Notes under the pieces: generated by a model
Seen by the model: only the letters and a program-made list of their open reading frames with translations
Told to the model about the DNA's origin: nothing
Databases searched by the model: none
NCBI RefSeq assembly: GCF_004123835.1
Contig: NZ_MZMU01000003.1
Location: 496,001-560,000 of the forward strand
Direction: 5' to 3'
Length of the DNA: 64,000 nucleotides
Source: Rhizobium leguminosarum
GTDB lineage: Bacteria; Pseudomonadota; Alphaproteobacteria; Rhizobiales; Rhizobiaceae
Part shown: positions 1 through 7,895 of the stretch, piece after piece
How the letters are laid out: every line of letters begins with the position of its first letter
How positions within the stretch are numbered: the first letter of the stretch is position 1
Translations under genes and position numbers: made by a program

Positions 1-858
1 TCCGGCGTCGGCAAGTCGACGCTTCTGTCCATGCTCGCCCGCGCCGATGCCTTCGACAAGGTTGTCATTGCGCTCGTCGGCGAACGTGGCCGCGAAGTGC
101 GCGAATTCATCGAGGATACGCTCGGCAGCAATATGAAGAAGGCGATTGCCGTCGTCGCCACCAGCGACGAGAGCCCGATGCTGCGCAAAATGGCGCCGCT
201 GACGGCGGTCACCATCGCCGAGCATTTCCGCGACAAGGGCGAGAACGTCCTCTTCATCGTCGATAGCGTCACGCGTTTCGCCCATGCGATCCGCGAGGTG
301 GCGACCGCCTCCGGCGAGCCGCCGATCGCGCGCGGTTATCCCGCCTCCGTCTTCACCGAGCTGCCGCGCCTCTTGGAACGCGCCGGTCCCGGTCCCGAGG
401 GCGCCGGCACCATCACGGCGATCATCTCGATCCTCGTCGACGGCGACAATCACAATGACCCGATCGCCGATTCGACCCGCGGCATCCTCGACGGACATAT
501 CGTCCTGCAGCGCAGTCTCGCCGAAGAAGGGCGATATCCCCCGATCGATCCGCTCGCCTCGATCTCACGTCTTGCCCGCAAGGCCTGGACGCCGGATCAG
601 GAAAAGCTGGTATCGCGGCTGAAGGTGTTGATCCATCGTTTCGAAGAGACGCGCGACCTGCGCATGATCGGCGGTTACCGTCAGGGTGCTGATCCCGATC
701 TCGACATGGCGATCAAGCAGGTGCCGATTATTTACGACGTTCTGAAGCAGTCTCCGGGCGATCGTGTCTCGCTCGACGCTTTCGCCGATCTCGCCGGCGC
801 GCTCAAGGCTGCAGCCGGCATGGGCAATCAGGGCGCCCCTATTCAGAGGAGAGGCTAG
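1..858 (+). CDS. fliI: Flagellum-specific ATPase FliI (3' part; start lies outside the window)
   Basis: ATPase of the flagellar type III export apparatus. It acts at the cytoplasmic face of the basal body and helps deliver and unfold export substrates. The window opens inside the Walker A loop (SGVGKST from base 1), so 285 C-terminal residues are visible. The Walker B strand is LFIVDSVTRF near base 250, and the family motifs RGYPASVFTELPRLLERAG and DSTRGILDGHIVLQR are present. The downstream gene starts two bases after the stop, so the two are probably one transcript. A catalytic subunit of an F-type ATPase is excluded by these FliI-type motifs and the flagellar neighbours. Confidence 0.97.
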   Translation, partial: SGVGKSTLLSMLARADAFDKVVIALVGERGREVREFIEDTLGSNMKKAIAVVATSDESPMLRKMAPLTAVTIAEHFRDKGENVLFIVDSVTRFAHAIREVATASGEPPIARGYPASVFTELPRLLERAGPGPEGAGTITAIISILVDGDNHNDPIADSTRGILDGHIVLQRSLAEEGRYPPIDPLASISRLARKAWTPDQEKLVSRLKVLIHRFEETRDLRMIGGYRQGADPDLDMAIKQVPIIYDVLKQSPGDRVSLDAFADLAGALKAAAGMGNQGAPIQRRG

Positions 859-860
859 AC

Positions 861-1403
861 GTGGCTGATTTCGACGACGAACGTATCGCTTCCCTGAAGC
901 AGCGCAGGAAAGCCGCCATCCTGGATCGGTTTCTGACCTTCTCCGGCCTGGCGCTTGCCGGCGCCTCCGCCTTCTTTCCCTGGTACGTCTTCTTCAACGC
1001 GGACAAATTCGGCATCAATGTCGCCGCCAGCGAGAATTCGCGTGAACTGCCGGATTGGCCGGCCCGCAACGTCTTCAGCGTCTCGCCGCTTGCCATGGTC
1101 AACAAGAACGAGGCGGACAAGAAGGCCCCGCCGATCGATCCGCTGACGACGGCGACGGTCTCCGATCTCGGCAAGGAGCGCGATGGCCGCGCCATACAGG
1201 AAGATCAGCCTTTCCCCGGCAAATCTTCCTTCCGCCTGCTGCATGTTTCCAACGGCCGGGCGCTGATCGAGGATCCCTCGGGCATGTATGTGGTGCGCAT
1301 CGGCTCGATCCTGCCCGACGAAAGCCGCCTTGCGACACTCGAGCAGCGCGATGGCAAATGGGTGATCGTCACCTCCAAAGGCGAGATCTACCAGAACAAT
1401 TGA
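861..1403 (+). CDS. Conserved rhizobial flagellar-cluster protein of unknown function
   Basis: A 180-residue protein starting at GTG, two bases after fliI. Residues about 20-47 form one hydrophobic segment (FLTFSGLALAGASAFFPWYVFF) after a charged cytoplasmic start, so it is probably a single-pass inner-membrane protein with a periplasmic C-terminal part. The C-terminal part reads like a small beta domain (LLHVSNGRALIEDPSGMYVV, then GSILPDESRLATLEQRDGKW). I do not recognise a named family. Position between fliI and flgB and tight coupling to fliI suggest a role in flagellar export or assembly, which is inference from context only. Confidence 0.8.
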   Translation: MADFDDERIASLKQRRKAAILDRFLTFSGLALAGASAFFPWYVFFNADKFGINVAASENSRELPDWPARNVFSVSPLAMVNKNEADKKAPPIDPLTTATVSDLGKERDGRAIQEDQPFPGKSSFRLLHVSNGRALIEDPSGMYVVRIGSILPDESRLATLEQRDGKWVIVTSKGEIYQNN

Positions 1404-1430
1404 ACCTGTCCGTAAACGCCGAAGGCAACA

Positions 1431-1467
1431 GGGGCTCCGCCGCGAACCGGCCGGAGCCCCTTTTTTC
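1431..1467 (+). terminator. Rho-independent terminator after the fliI transcript
   Basis: A 9-bp stem, GGGGCTCCG at 1431-1439 with CGGAGCCCC at 1452-1460, is followed directly by TTTTTTC. It separates the fliI transcript from the flgB operon. Confidence 0.9.
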
Positions 1468-1505
1468 TGCGCGATCCTTAGATCGATTCCGATTTATGGA
1501 ATGAC

Positions 1506-1561
1506 GCAGCAATTCAAAGAGTTACAACGCCCTTGCGCGTCCGAAAGACGCGCGGCGCTGT
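1506..1561. repeat. Rhizobial palindromic intergenic repeat
   Basis: The stretch reads GCAGCAATTCAAAG, then a hairpin GCGCGTC (1535-1541) / GACGCGC (1547-1553). A related copy sits at 7821-7880 (GCAGCCATTCAAAG with the same GCGCGTC/GACGCGC core). Such elements are scattered in Rhizobium intergenic regions. Confidence 0.7.
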
Positions 1562-1614
1562 CATCGCGGCGGCCTTCGCCGAAAACCGCCTCGCGCCTGA
1601 ATTCCCGTAAGTCC

Positions 1615-1642
1615 CACGCAAGATTACCGCACTAGGTTCGGG
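1615..1642 (+). promoter_or_regulatory. Candidate motility promoter element upstream of flgB
   Basis: CACGCAAG (1615-1622), then CTAGGTTCGGG from 1632, 30 bases before the flgB start. The same two blocks with the same 17-base phase occur at 14823-14850 before the motB operon, and CACGCAAG recurs before flgE. Role inferred from the recurrence; possibly Rem-dependent. Confidence 0.45.
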
Positions 1643-1664
1643 ACAGTAAAAACGGAGAGTTCTC

Positions 1665-2057
1665 ATGCAACCGATCCAACTTTTCGACTTGGCTTCGCGG
1701 CAGGCGGAATGGCTGACGATCCGTCAGCAGGTTGTTGCCGGCAACATCGCGAATGCCAATACCCCGAAGTTCCATGCCAAGGACGTTACGCCCTTTGATG
1801 CGGTGCTCGACAATTCCAATATCAACATGGCGCGCACCAATCCGGCGCATCTCAGCGGCAACGATTTCAGCGACAGCGGCGATATCGACATCAAGGACGC
1901 CGCACTCGACCAGGAAATCGGCGTCCAGGAATCCGGCAATACGGTCGGTTTGGCCGAGGAGCTCTCCAAGTCGGGCGATATCAAGCGCCAGTACGATCTG
2001 AACACCTCGCTGGTCAGTTCCTTCAACCGCATGATGTTGATGACGGTCAGGAGGTAA
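1665..2057 (+). CDS. flgB: Flagellar proximal rod protein FlgB
   Basis: Structural subunit of the proximal rod, exported and assembled in the periplasm. It has 130 residues, a normal length for FlgB. The N-terminal axial-protein motif [20 protein letters not shown] (about 22-41) and the hydrophobic-heptad C-terminus ([18 protein letters not shown]) are typical. Shine-Dalgarno AACGGAGAG sits just upstream. It begins the operon flgB-flgC-fliE-flgG-flgA-flgI-motE-flgH-fliL-fliP, in which genes are spaced by a few bases or overlap. Confidence 0.95.
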   Translation: MQPIQLFDLASRQAEWLTIRQQVVAGNIANANTPKFHAKDVTPFDAVLDNSNINMARTNPAHLSGNDFSDSGDIDIKDAALDQEIGVQESGNTVGLAEELSKSGDIKRQYDLNTSLVSSFNRMMLMTVRR

Positions 2058-2061
2058 AGTC

Positions 2062-2478
2062 ATGGATCCGCTTTCAGCAGCAATGAAAATCGCCGGTTCC
2101 GGGCTCGAGGCGCAGTCGACGCGCCTGCGCATCGTTTCGGAAAACATCGCCAATGCTCGCTCGACCGGCGACACGCCCGGCGCCGACCCCTATCGCCGCA
2201 AGACGATCACCTTCGGCCAGCAGATGGATCGCAGCAACGGCGTCGAGACTGTCGGCGTCAAGAAGGTCGGCGTCGACGAAGGCGACTTCAGCACTGAATT
2301 CGACCCCAGCAATCCAGCTGCGGACCAGAAGGGCGTCGTCAAACTGCCGAACGTCAATATCCTGGTCGAAATGGCCGACATGCGCGAAGCCAACCGCTCG
2401 TATGACGCCAATCTGCAGACCATCAAACAGACCCGCGATCTCATCTCCTCCACGATCGACCTCCTGAAGAGCCAATAA
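2062..2478 (+). CDS. flgC: Flagellar rod protein FlgC
   Basis: Proximal rod subunit. It has 138 residues with the axial-protein start ([18 protein letters not shown], then [20 protein letters not shown]) and the conserved C-terminal region [20 protein letters not shown] followed by a helix to residue 138. It lies four bases after flgB and two bases before fliE. Confidence 0.96.
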   Translation: MDPLSAAMKIAGSGLEAQSTRLRIVSENIANARSTGDTPGADPYRRKTITFGQQMDRSNGVETVGVKKVGVDEGDFSTEFDPSNPAADQKGVVKLPNVNILVEMADMREANRSYDANLQTIKQTRDLISSTIDLLKSQ

Positions 2479-2480
2479 AA

Positions 2481-2822
2481 ATGATCAGCAGCGTCCAGAA
2501 TGTCAGCAACCTTTCGATGACCCGTGCGCTCGGCGCCGTCGACACCGAAAATTCCGCCTCGTCGTCTGCCGCCACCATGCCGGGCGCCGCAGGTGCGGCC
2601 AACGGCATGAGCTTCGCCTCCGTCATGGGCAACATGGCGAGCGACGCGGTCAGCAGCCTGAAGGGTGCGGAAAGCATGTCCTTTGCCGGTATCAAGGGCA
2701 CGGCGACGACGCGTGAAGTCGTCGATTCCATGCTCCAGGCCGAGCAGACGCTGCAGACCGCGATTGCCATCCGCGACAAGGTCGTCTCGGCCTTTCTCGA
2801 AGTCACCAAGATGCAGATGTAA
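2481..2822 (+). CDS. fliE: Flagellar hook-basal body complex protein FliE
   Basis: Small MS-ring/rod junction protein, exported early and needed for rod assembly. It has 113 residues with a variable Ser/Ala-rich N-terminal half and the typical C-terminal helix ([20 protein letters not shown] then [14 protein letters not shown]). The position between flgC and flgG is standard for alphaproteobacteria. Confidence 0.93.
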   Translation: MISSVQNVSNLSMTRALGAVDTENSASSSAATMPGAAGAANGMSFASVMGNMASDAVSSLKGAESMSFAGIKGTATTREVVDSMLQAEQTLQTAIAIRDKVVSAFLEVTKMQM

Positions 2823-2841
2823 CTGATTTGAGGACGAACAC

Positions 2842-3630
2842 ATGAGAGCGCTCGCCATCGCAGCAACGGGCATGGATGCCCAGCAGACCAATCTGGAAGT
2901 CATCGCGAACAACATCGCGAACATCAATACGACCGGTTTCAAGCGCGCCCGCGCCGAATTCTCGGATCTTCTCTACCAGACCGAACGTGCCAAGGGTGTC
3001 GCCAACCGCGCAAACCAGGCCGTCGTTCCGGAAGGTGCCAATATCGGCCTCGGCGTCCAGACCTCGGCGGTCCGCAACCTGCATCTCCAGGGCGAACTGA
3101 CCCAGACCGGCAACGATCTCGACGTGGCGCTGATCGGCAAGGGCTTCTTCCAGATCCAGTCGACCGACGGTACGACGCTTTACAGCCGCGCCGGCGCCTT
3201 CAACAAGAACGACCAAGGCCAACTCGTCACCATCGACGGCTACGAGGTCCTTCCCGGCATCACCATTCCGACAGGCTCGACTGAACTGACGATCAGCCGC
3301 TCCGGCCAGGTTTCGGCCAAGCTGCCGGGAGCGACGGAGGCGACCGAGCTCGGCCAGTTGACGCTTGCGGACTTCGTCAACGAGGCGGGTCTCCAGCCGC
3401 TCGGCGACAATCTCTTCCAGGAAACGCCGGCCTCCGGCGAAGCCGTCATCGGCAATCCTGACGAGGAAGGTTTCGCCTACATGAAGCAGGGTTACCTGGA
3501 ATCTTCGAATGTCGACCCGGTGAAGGAAATCACCGAGCTGATCTCGGCCCAGCGTGCTTACGAAATGAATTCCAAGGTGATCACCACCGCTGATGAAATG
3601 GCCTCCATCGTCAGCAAGAACCTGAAGTAA
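2842..3630 (+). CDS. flgG: Flagellar distal rod protein FlgG
   Basis: Distal rod subunit. At 262 residues it matches the family length. The N-terminal motif [20 protein letters not shown], then [20 protein letters not shown], and the C-terminal block [20 protein letters not shown] / [17 protein letters not shown] are diagnostic. Lies in the flgB operon, 19 bases after fliE. Confidence 0.97.
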   Translation: MRALAIAATGMDAQQTNLEVIANNIANINTTGFKRARAEFSDLLYQTERAKGVANRANQAVVPEGANIGLGVQTSAVRNLHLQGELTQTGNDLDVALIGKGFFQIQSTDGTTLYSRAGAFNKNDQGQLVTIDGYEVLPGITIPTGSTELTISRSGQVSAKLPGATEATELGQLTLADFVNEAGLQPLGDNLFQETPASGEAVIGNPDEEGFAYMKQGYLESSNVDPVKEITELISAQRAYEMNSKVITTADEMASIVSKNLK

Positions 3631-3646
3631 AGGGAAGGGCCGAAAC

Positions 3647-4129
3647 ATGATGTTTTGCCGGGCAGGACACATCTCAGGATGGGTGGCGGCAGCCACGATC
3701 GCAGTCGCGGGCATTTTCCTGCCCGCGGACGTGGATGCCGGCATGGGTTATGCCGTCGTCCCGACGACGATCATCTACCCCGGCGACACATTGTCGTCGA
3801 GCCAGCTTCAGGAGGTCGAGGTCACCAACCCCAACCTCGCCGGCGATTATGCCAAATCTATTTCTCAGGTCGAAGGCATGGTTTCCAAGCGCACGCTGTT
3901 GCCGGGCCGCACGATTTCGGTTTCGGGTCTGCGCGAGGCCTATACGGTGACGCGCGGCTCTTCGATCCGCTTGGTCTTATCGCTCGGCGCGATGACGATC
4001 TCCGCCGCCGGCACGCCGCTCGAAGACGGCACGATCGGGCAGGTCGTCCGCGCGCGCAATATGGACTCCGGCGTCATCGTCAGCGGCACGGTGCTTGCGG
4101 ACGGCACGGTCCATGTGAGGGCAAAATGA
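3647..4129 (+). CDS. flgA: P-ring assembly chaperone FlgA
   Basis: Periplasmic chaperone for FlgI polymerisation around the rod. It has 160 residues. A hydrophobic signal segment spans about residues 8-30 (ISGWVAAATIAVAGIFLPAD). The mature part is an SAF-type domain: VPTTIIYPGDTLSSSQL, KRTLLPGRTISVSGLREA, and the closing GQVVRARNMDSGVIVSGTV. Its TGA overlaps the flgI start in ATGA, which suggests translational coupling of the chaperone to its client. Confidence 0.93.
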   Translation: MMFCRAGHISGWVAAATIAVAGIFLPADVDAGMGYAVVPTTIIYPGDTLSSSQLQEVEVTNPNLAGDYAKSISQVEGMVSKRTLLPGRTISVSGLREAYTVTRGSSIRLVLSLGAMTISAAGTPLEDGTIGQVVRARNMDSGVIVSGTVLADGTVHVRAK

Positions 4130-5247
4130 AATTGTTTTTCCGTTTCGTCAGCCTTGTCGCGATTCTCGCCATGAGTCTGGCTGATGTCGCGCCCGCCTGG
4201 GCGCTGACCTCCCGCATCAAGGACATCGCCTCCCTTCAGGCCGGTCGCGACAACCAGCTGATCGGTTATGGCCTCATCGTCGGCCTGCAGGGAACCGGCG
4301 ACGGCTTCCGCTCCTCGCCCTTCACCGAGCAGTCGATGCGGGCGATGCTGCAAAATCTCGGCATCTCGACGCAGGGCGGCCAGTCCAGCGCCAAGAACAC
4401 GGCGGCCGTCATGGTCACCGCCAACCTGCCGCCCTTCGCAAGTCCCGGCAGCCGTATCGACGTTACGGTGAGCTCGCTCGGCGACGCGACGTCGCTGCGC
4501 GGCGGCACGCTCGTAATGACCTCGCTTTCCGGCGCCGACGGCCAGATCTACGCCGTTGCGCAGGGCGCTGTCATCGTCTCCGGTTTCCAGGCGCAGGGCC
4601 AGGCGGCGACCGTAACCGAAGGCGTCACCACCGCAGGCCGCGTGCCCGGCGGCGCGATCATCGAACGTGAACTGCCGTCCCGCTTCAAGGATTCGGTCAA
4701 TCTCGTCCTGCAGCTGCGCAACCCCGACTTCTCGACGGCGATCCGCATCGCCGACATCGTCAACGGTTATGCCTCGGCGCGCTTCGGCGGCCCGGTCGCC
4801 GAAGCCAAGGATTCGCAGGAAGTCGTGATTCAGAAGCCGCGCGCGGCCGATCTCACCCGGCTGATGGCCGACGTCGAAAATCTCATCGTCGAAACCGATA
4901 CGCCGGCCAAGGTGGTCATCAACGAGCGCACCGGAACGATCGTTATCGGCTCCGACGTCCGCGTCTCGCCGGTCGCCGTCAGCTACGGCACCCTGACGGT
5001 CCAGGTCACCGAGACGCCGCAGATCATCCAGCCCGAACCCTTCTCGCGCGGCCGGACCGCCGTCCAGCCGCAGACCGATATCGCGGCCGAGCAGACCGGC
5101 GGGCGCGTCGCCATCATCGATGGTCCAGATCTCAGGACCCTTGTCGCCGGCCTCAACAATATCGGTGTGAAACCGGATGGCATCATCGCCATTCTCCAGG
5201 GCATCAAGTCGGCAGGCGCCCTGCAGGCGGAGCTTGTGCTGCAATGA
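4126..5247 (+). CDS. flgI: Flagellar P-ring protein FlgI
   Basis: Subunit of the periplasmic P ring that acts as a bushing for the rod. I chose the ATG at 4126 (373 residues) because it overlaps the flgA stop and opens a clear signal peptide (MKLFFRFVSLVAILAMSLAD, cleaved near PAWA). The mature start TSRIKDIASLQAGRDNQLIG YGLIVGLQGTGDG is the family hallmark, and the C-terminus GVKPDGIIAILQGIKSAGAL QAELVLQ is also typical. A longer open frame upstream runs through flgA in another frame and is not coding. Confidence 0.96.
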   Translation: MKLFFRFVSLVAILAMSLADVAPAWALTSRIKDIASLQAGRDNQLIGYGLIVGLQGTGDGFRSSPFTEQSMRAMLQNLGISTQGGQSSAKNTAAVMVTANLPPFASPGSRIDVTVSSLGDATSLRGGTLVMTSLSGADGQIYAVAQGAVIVSGFQAQGQAATVTEGVTTAGRVPGGAIIERELPSRFKDSVNLVLQLRNPDFSTAIRIADIVNGYASARFGGPVAEAKDSQEVVIQKPRAADLTRLMADVENLIVETDTPAKVVINERTGTIVIGSDVRVSPVAVSYGTLTVQVTETPQIIQPEPFSRGRTAVQPQTDIAAEQTGGRVAIIDGPDLRTLVAGLNNIGVKPDGIIAILQGIKSAGALQAELVLQ

Positions 5248-5786
5248 TTGATATCATCAACCCTGACATGACGGTTCTGCAATTGCTGCGCCGGCTGGCT
5301 CTGCCGGCCGCAGGCCTCGTCCTTCTGTCGATTCCCAGCGCCTTCGCGCAGGAACATGCGCCGGCAGGCGACATCACCTCCCAGGATGAGATCAAGCAGT
5401 TCTGCACCAACATCGCCGAGCCCGCCCGCGACCAGCGTTACCTCCTGCAGAAGCAGGAATTGGAAAAGCTTCGCGCCGACATCGACGCCCGCATGGCGGA
5501 AATGGACAAGCGCAAGGCTGAATATCAGGACTGGCTGAAGCGGCGCGACGATTTCCTGAAGCAGGCGGAAGCCGGGCTCACCGAAATCTACAGGAAGATG
5601 AAGCCGGATGCGGCCGCACTTCAGTTGCAGGACATGAAGATCGAGGTGGCCTCTGCCGTGATCATGCGGCTCGGCCCGCGTCAGTCGAGCCTCATCCTCA
5701 ACGAGATGGACCCTGAGAAGGCCGCGGTCATCGCCAGCGTCATCGCCAGTGCGTCCGATCCCAATACGTCGAAGGATCCTTCATGA
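5244..5786 (+). CDS. motE: Motility protein MotE (periplasmic chaperone for MotC)
   Basis: MotE is a periplasmic protein of rhizobia described as a specific folding chaperone for the motor protein MotC. The ATG at 5244 overlaps the flgI stop; an in-frame ATG at 5268 gives a cleaner signal peptide (MTVLQLLRRLALPAAGLVLL, cleaved after AFAQ) and may be the true start. The mature protein has a long charged coiled coil (about residues 65-115) and a MgtE-N-like tail (IEVASAVIMRLGPRQSSLIL / NEMDPEKAAVIASVI). It overlaps flgH by four bases. Confidence 0.9.
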   Translation: MIDIINPDMTVLQLLRRLALPAAGLVLLSIPSAFAQEHAPAGDITSQDEIKQFCTNIAEPARDQRYLLQKQELEKLRADIDARMAEMDKRKAEYQDWLKRRDDFLKQAEAGLTEIYRKMKPDAAALQLQDMKIEVASAVIMRLGPRQSSLILNEMDPEKAAVIASVIASASDPNTSKDPS

Positions 5787-6499
5787 ATATGCGTTTCCCG
5801 GCCGCGATCGCCGCCCTCGCACTCCTTGCAGGTTGCCAGTCTCCGACGGCGGTCAGCGAGATCGGCCGTGCGCCTGCCATGAGCCCGATCGGCAGCGGCC
5901 TCGCCTACGGCCAGACGCCACAGATGGCGCTTTATCCGAAGCAGCCACGCGCCGTGGCGCAGGGCTATTCGCTGTGGAGCGATTCGCAGGCCGCCCTCTT
6001 CAAGGATGCGCGCGCGCTCAACGTCGGCGACATCCTGACCGTCGACATCCAGATCAACGACAAGGCCTCCTTCGACAACGAGACCAACCGCAGCCGCACG
6101 AATTCGAGCGGCATGAACTGGGACGTCAACGCCCAGATCTTCGGCTGGACGCCCGAGTCGAAGACCGACCTGACTTATGGCTCCGACACCAGCACCGACG
6201 GCAAGGGCAAGATCGAGCGCACCGACAAGCTCACCCTTCTGGTCGCCGCCGTCGTCACCGGCATTCTCGAAAACGGCAACCTCGTCATATCAGGCTCGCA
6301 GGAAGTTCGCCTGAACCAGGAGCTGCGCATCCTGAACGTCGCCGGTATCGTTCGTCCGCAGGACGTCAATGCCGACAACCAGATCTCCTACGACAAGATC
6401 GCCGAAGCCCGCATCTCCTACGGCGGCCGCGGCCGCCTGATGGAAGTGCAGCAGCCTCCGCGCGGCCAGCAGGCCGTCGATCTTTTCTCGCCGCTTTGA
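5783..6499 (+). CDS. flgH: Flagellar L-ring lipoprotein FlgH
   Basis: Outer-membrane ring protein. It has 238 residues. The signal peptide ends in a lipobox (ALLAGC, cysteine at residue 18), so it is a lipoprotein. Typical motifs are SLWSDSQAALFKDARALNVG DILTV, the NRSRTNSSG strand, and the C-terminal ISYDKIAEARISYGGRGRLM. It overlaps motE in ATGA and is followed by fliL 12 bases on. Confidence 0.96.
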   Translation: MNMRFPAAIAALALLAGCQSPTAVSEIGRAPAMSPIGSGLAYGQTPQMALYPKQPRAVAQGYSLWSDSQAALFKDARALNVGDILTVDIQINDKASFDNETNRSRTNSSGMNWDVNAQIFGWTPESKTDLTYGSDTSTDGKGKIERTDKLTLLVAAVVTGILENGNLVISGSQEVRLNQELRILNVAGIVRPQDVNADNQISYDKIAEARISYGGRGRLMEVQQPPRGQQAVDLFSPL

Positions 6500-6511
6500 G
6501 GCTGAACGACG

Positions 6512-7018
6512 ATGGCAGAGCCAGACGTAAGCGCAGGTCAATCGAACAAGAAATCCGGCTCGCTGATGACGATCATCGGCATCGCCGTCCTGACCCTGCT
6601 CGGCGCCGGCGGCGGCTGGGCGGTCGGCACGATCGTCGCGCCCAGCATCAAGGGCGCCAAGGAGGTCGAGCAGGCCAAGGATGCCGAGGCGAAGAAGAAG
6701 GCCGAGGAAGGCCTGGCGCGCATCTCGACCGAGGCCAACAACGTCGTCCAGCTCGAGCCGATCACCTCGAACCTCGCCTACCCCTCCGAAAACTGGGTGC
6801 GACTCGAAGTCGCGCTGCTGTTCAACGGGCCGCCGGATGTCAAGGTTTCCGAGGATATTCACCAGGATATCCTCGCCTATATTAGGACCGTTTCCCTCCA
6901 GCAGATCGAGGGACCGCGGGGCTTTCAATATCTCAAGGATGACATACAGGAACGTGTTGACCTTCGCTCGCAAGGGCGGGTATCGAAGGTCATGTTCAGG
7001 ACATTTGTCATCGAATGA
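6512..7018 (+). CDS. fliL: Flagellar basal body-associated protein FliL
   Basis: Single-pass inner-membrane protein that surrounds the stator and supports motor torque. It has 168 residues, one transmembrane helix at about 20-42 (MTIIGIAVLTLLGAGGGWAV), a short charged linker, and the FliL periplasmic domain ending IQERVDLRSQGRVSKVMFRT FVIE. Its TGA overlaps the fliP ATG. Confidence 0.93.
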   Translation: MAEPDVSAGQSNKKSGSLMTIIGIAVLTLLGAGGGWAVGTIVAPSIKGAKEVEQAKDAEAKKKAEEGLARISTEANNVVQLEPITSNLAYPSENWVRLEVALLFNGPPDVKVSEDIHQDILAYIRTVSLQQIEGPRGFQYLKDDIQERVDLRSQGRVSKVMFRTFVIE

Positions 7019-7752
7019 TTCGTCTCATAGTTTTCCTTGCCGCCATGATGGCGGTACCGGAACTGGCGGTGGCACAGCAGCTGCCGACTGACTTGTTGAA
7101 CGTGCCAGTCGATGGCTCCGTCGCCGCCTGGATCATCCGCACATTCGGCCTGCTGACCATTCTTTCGGTCGCGCCGGGCATCCTGATCATGGTGACGAGC
7201 TTTCCGCGCTTCATCATCGCTTTCTCGATCCTGCGTTCAGGGATGGGCCTCTCCTCGACGCCCTCCAACATGATCCTCCTGTCGCTGTCGCTGTTCATGA
7301 CCTTCTACGTCATGTCGCCGACCTTCGATCAGGCCTGGCAAAACGGTGTGCAGCCGCTGCTTGCCAATCAGATCAACGAGACCGAGGCGGTCCAGCGTAT
7401 CGCCGAACCCTTCCGCACCTTCATGGCGGCCAATACCCGCGACAAGGATCTGGCGCTCTTCGTCGATCTGGCGCGCGAACGCGGACAGAATATCCAGACG
7501 ACCGATCCGATCGACTACCGCGTGCTGATCCCGGCCTTCATGATTTCCGAGATTCGCCGCGGCTTCGAGATCGGCTTCCTCGTCGTGCTGCCGTTCCTCG
7601 TCATCGACCTCATCGTCGCGACCATCACCATGGCGATGGGCATGATGATGCTGCCGCCGACCTCGATCTCGCTGCCTTTCAAGATCCTCTTCTTCGTGCT
7701 GATCGACGGCTGGAACCTGCTCGTCGGCAGCCTTGTGCGCTCGTTCAGCTGA
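7015..7752 (+). CDS. fliP: Flagellar export gate protein FliP
   Basis: Core subunit of the FliPQR export gate. It has 245 residues with an N-terminal signal peptide (MIRLIVFLAAMMAVPELAVA) and the two family signatures PGILIMVTSFPRFIIAFSIL and FMISEIRRGFEIGFLVVLPF. It is the last gene of the operon starting at flgB. fliQ and fliR, its partners, lie about 19-22 kb downstream. Confidence 0.97.
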   Translation: MIRLIVFLAAMMAVPELAVAQQLPTDLLNVPVDGSVAAWIIRTFGLLTILSVAPGILIMVTSFPRFIIAFSILRSGMGLSSTPSNMILLSLSLFMTFYVMSPTFDQAWQNGVQPLLANQINETEAVQRIAEPFRTFMAANTRDKDLALFVDLARERGQNIQTTDPIDYRVLIPAFMISEIRRGFEIGFLVVLPFLVIDLIVATITMAMGMMMLPPTSISLPFKILFFVLIDGWNLLVGSLVRSFS

Positions 7753-7785
7753 CCGGCTGCCGCTGCTTGATGTTCGCCAATGAGA

Positions 7786-7813
7786 AAACCCGCCGGATCG
7801 CTCCGGCGGGTTT
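7786..7813. terminator. Bidirectional terminator between fliP and the glycosyltransferase gene
   Basis: A 12-bp perfect stem, AAACCCGCCGGA (7786-7797) with TCCGGCGGGTTT (7802-7813), and a 4-base loop. A/T tracts on both sides let it serve the converging genes on either strand. Confidence 0.9.
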
Positions 7814-7820
7814 CTAATTA

Positions 7821-7880
7821 TGCAGCCATTCAAAGTGCTGCAGCGTGTCCGTTGCGCGTCTGAAACGACGCGCAACGGAG
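7821..7880. repeat. Rhizobial palindromic intergenic repeat
   Basis: GCAGCCATTCAAAGTGCTGC, then a 12-bp hairpin CCGTTGCGCGTC (7849-7860) / GACGCGCAACGG (7867-7878). It is the fuller relative of the copy at 1506-1561. Confidence 0.75.
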
Positions 7881-7895
7881 TGCGGATCGAAAGCC

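Noticed and set aside
3655..4125. N-terminal extension of the flgI frame
   Set aside because: It reads flgA in another frame; the flgI signal peptide starts at 4126 with ATGA overlap.
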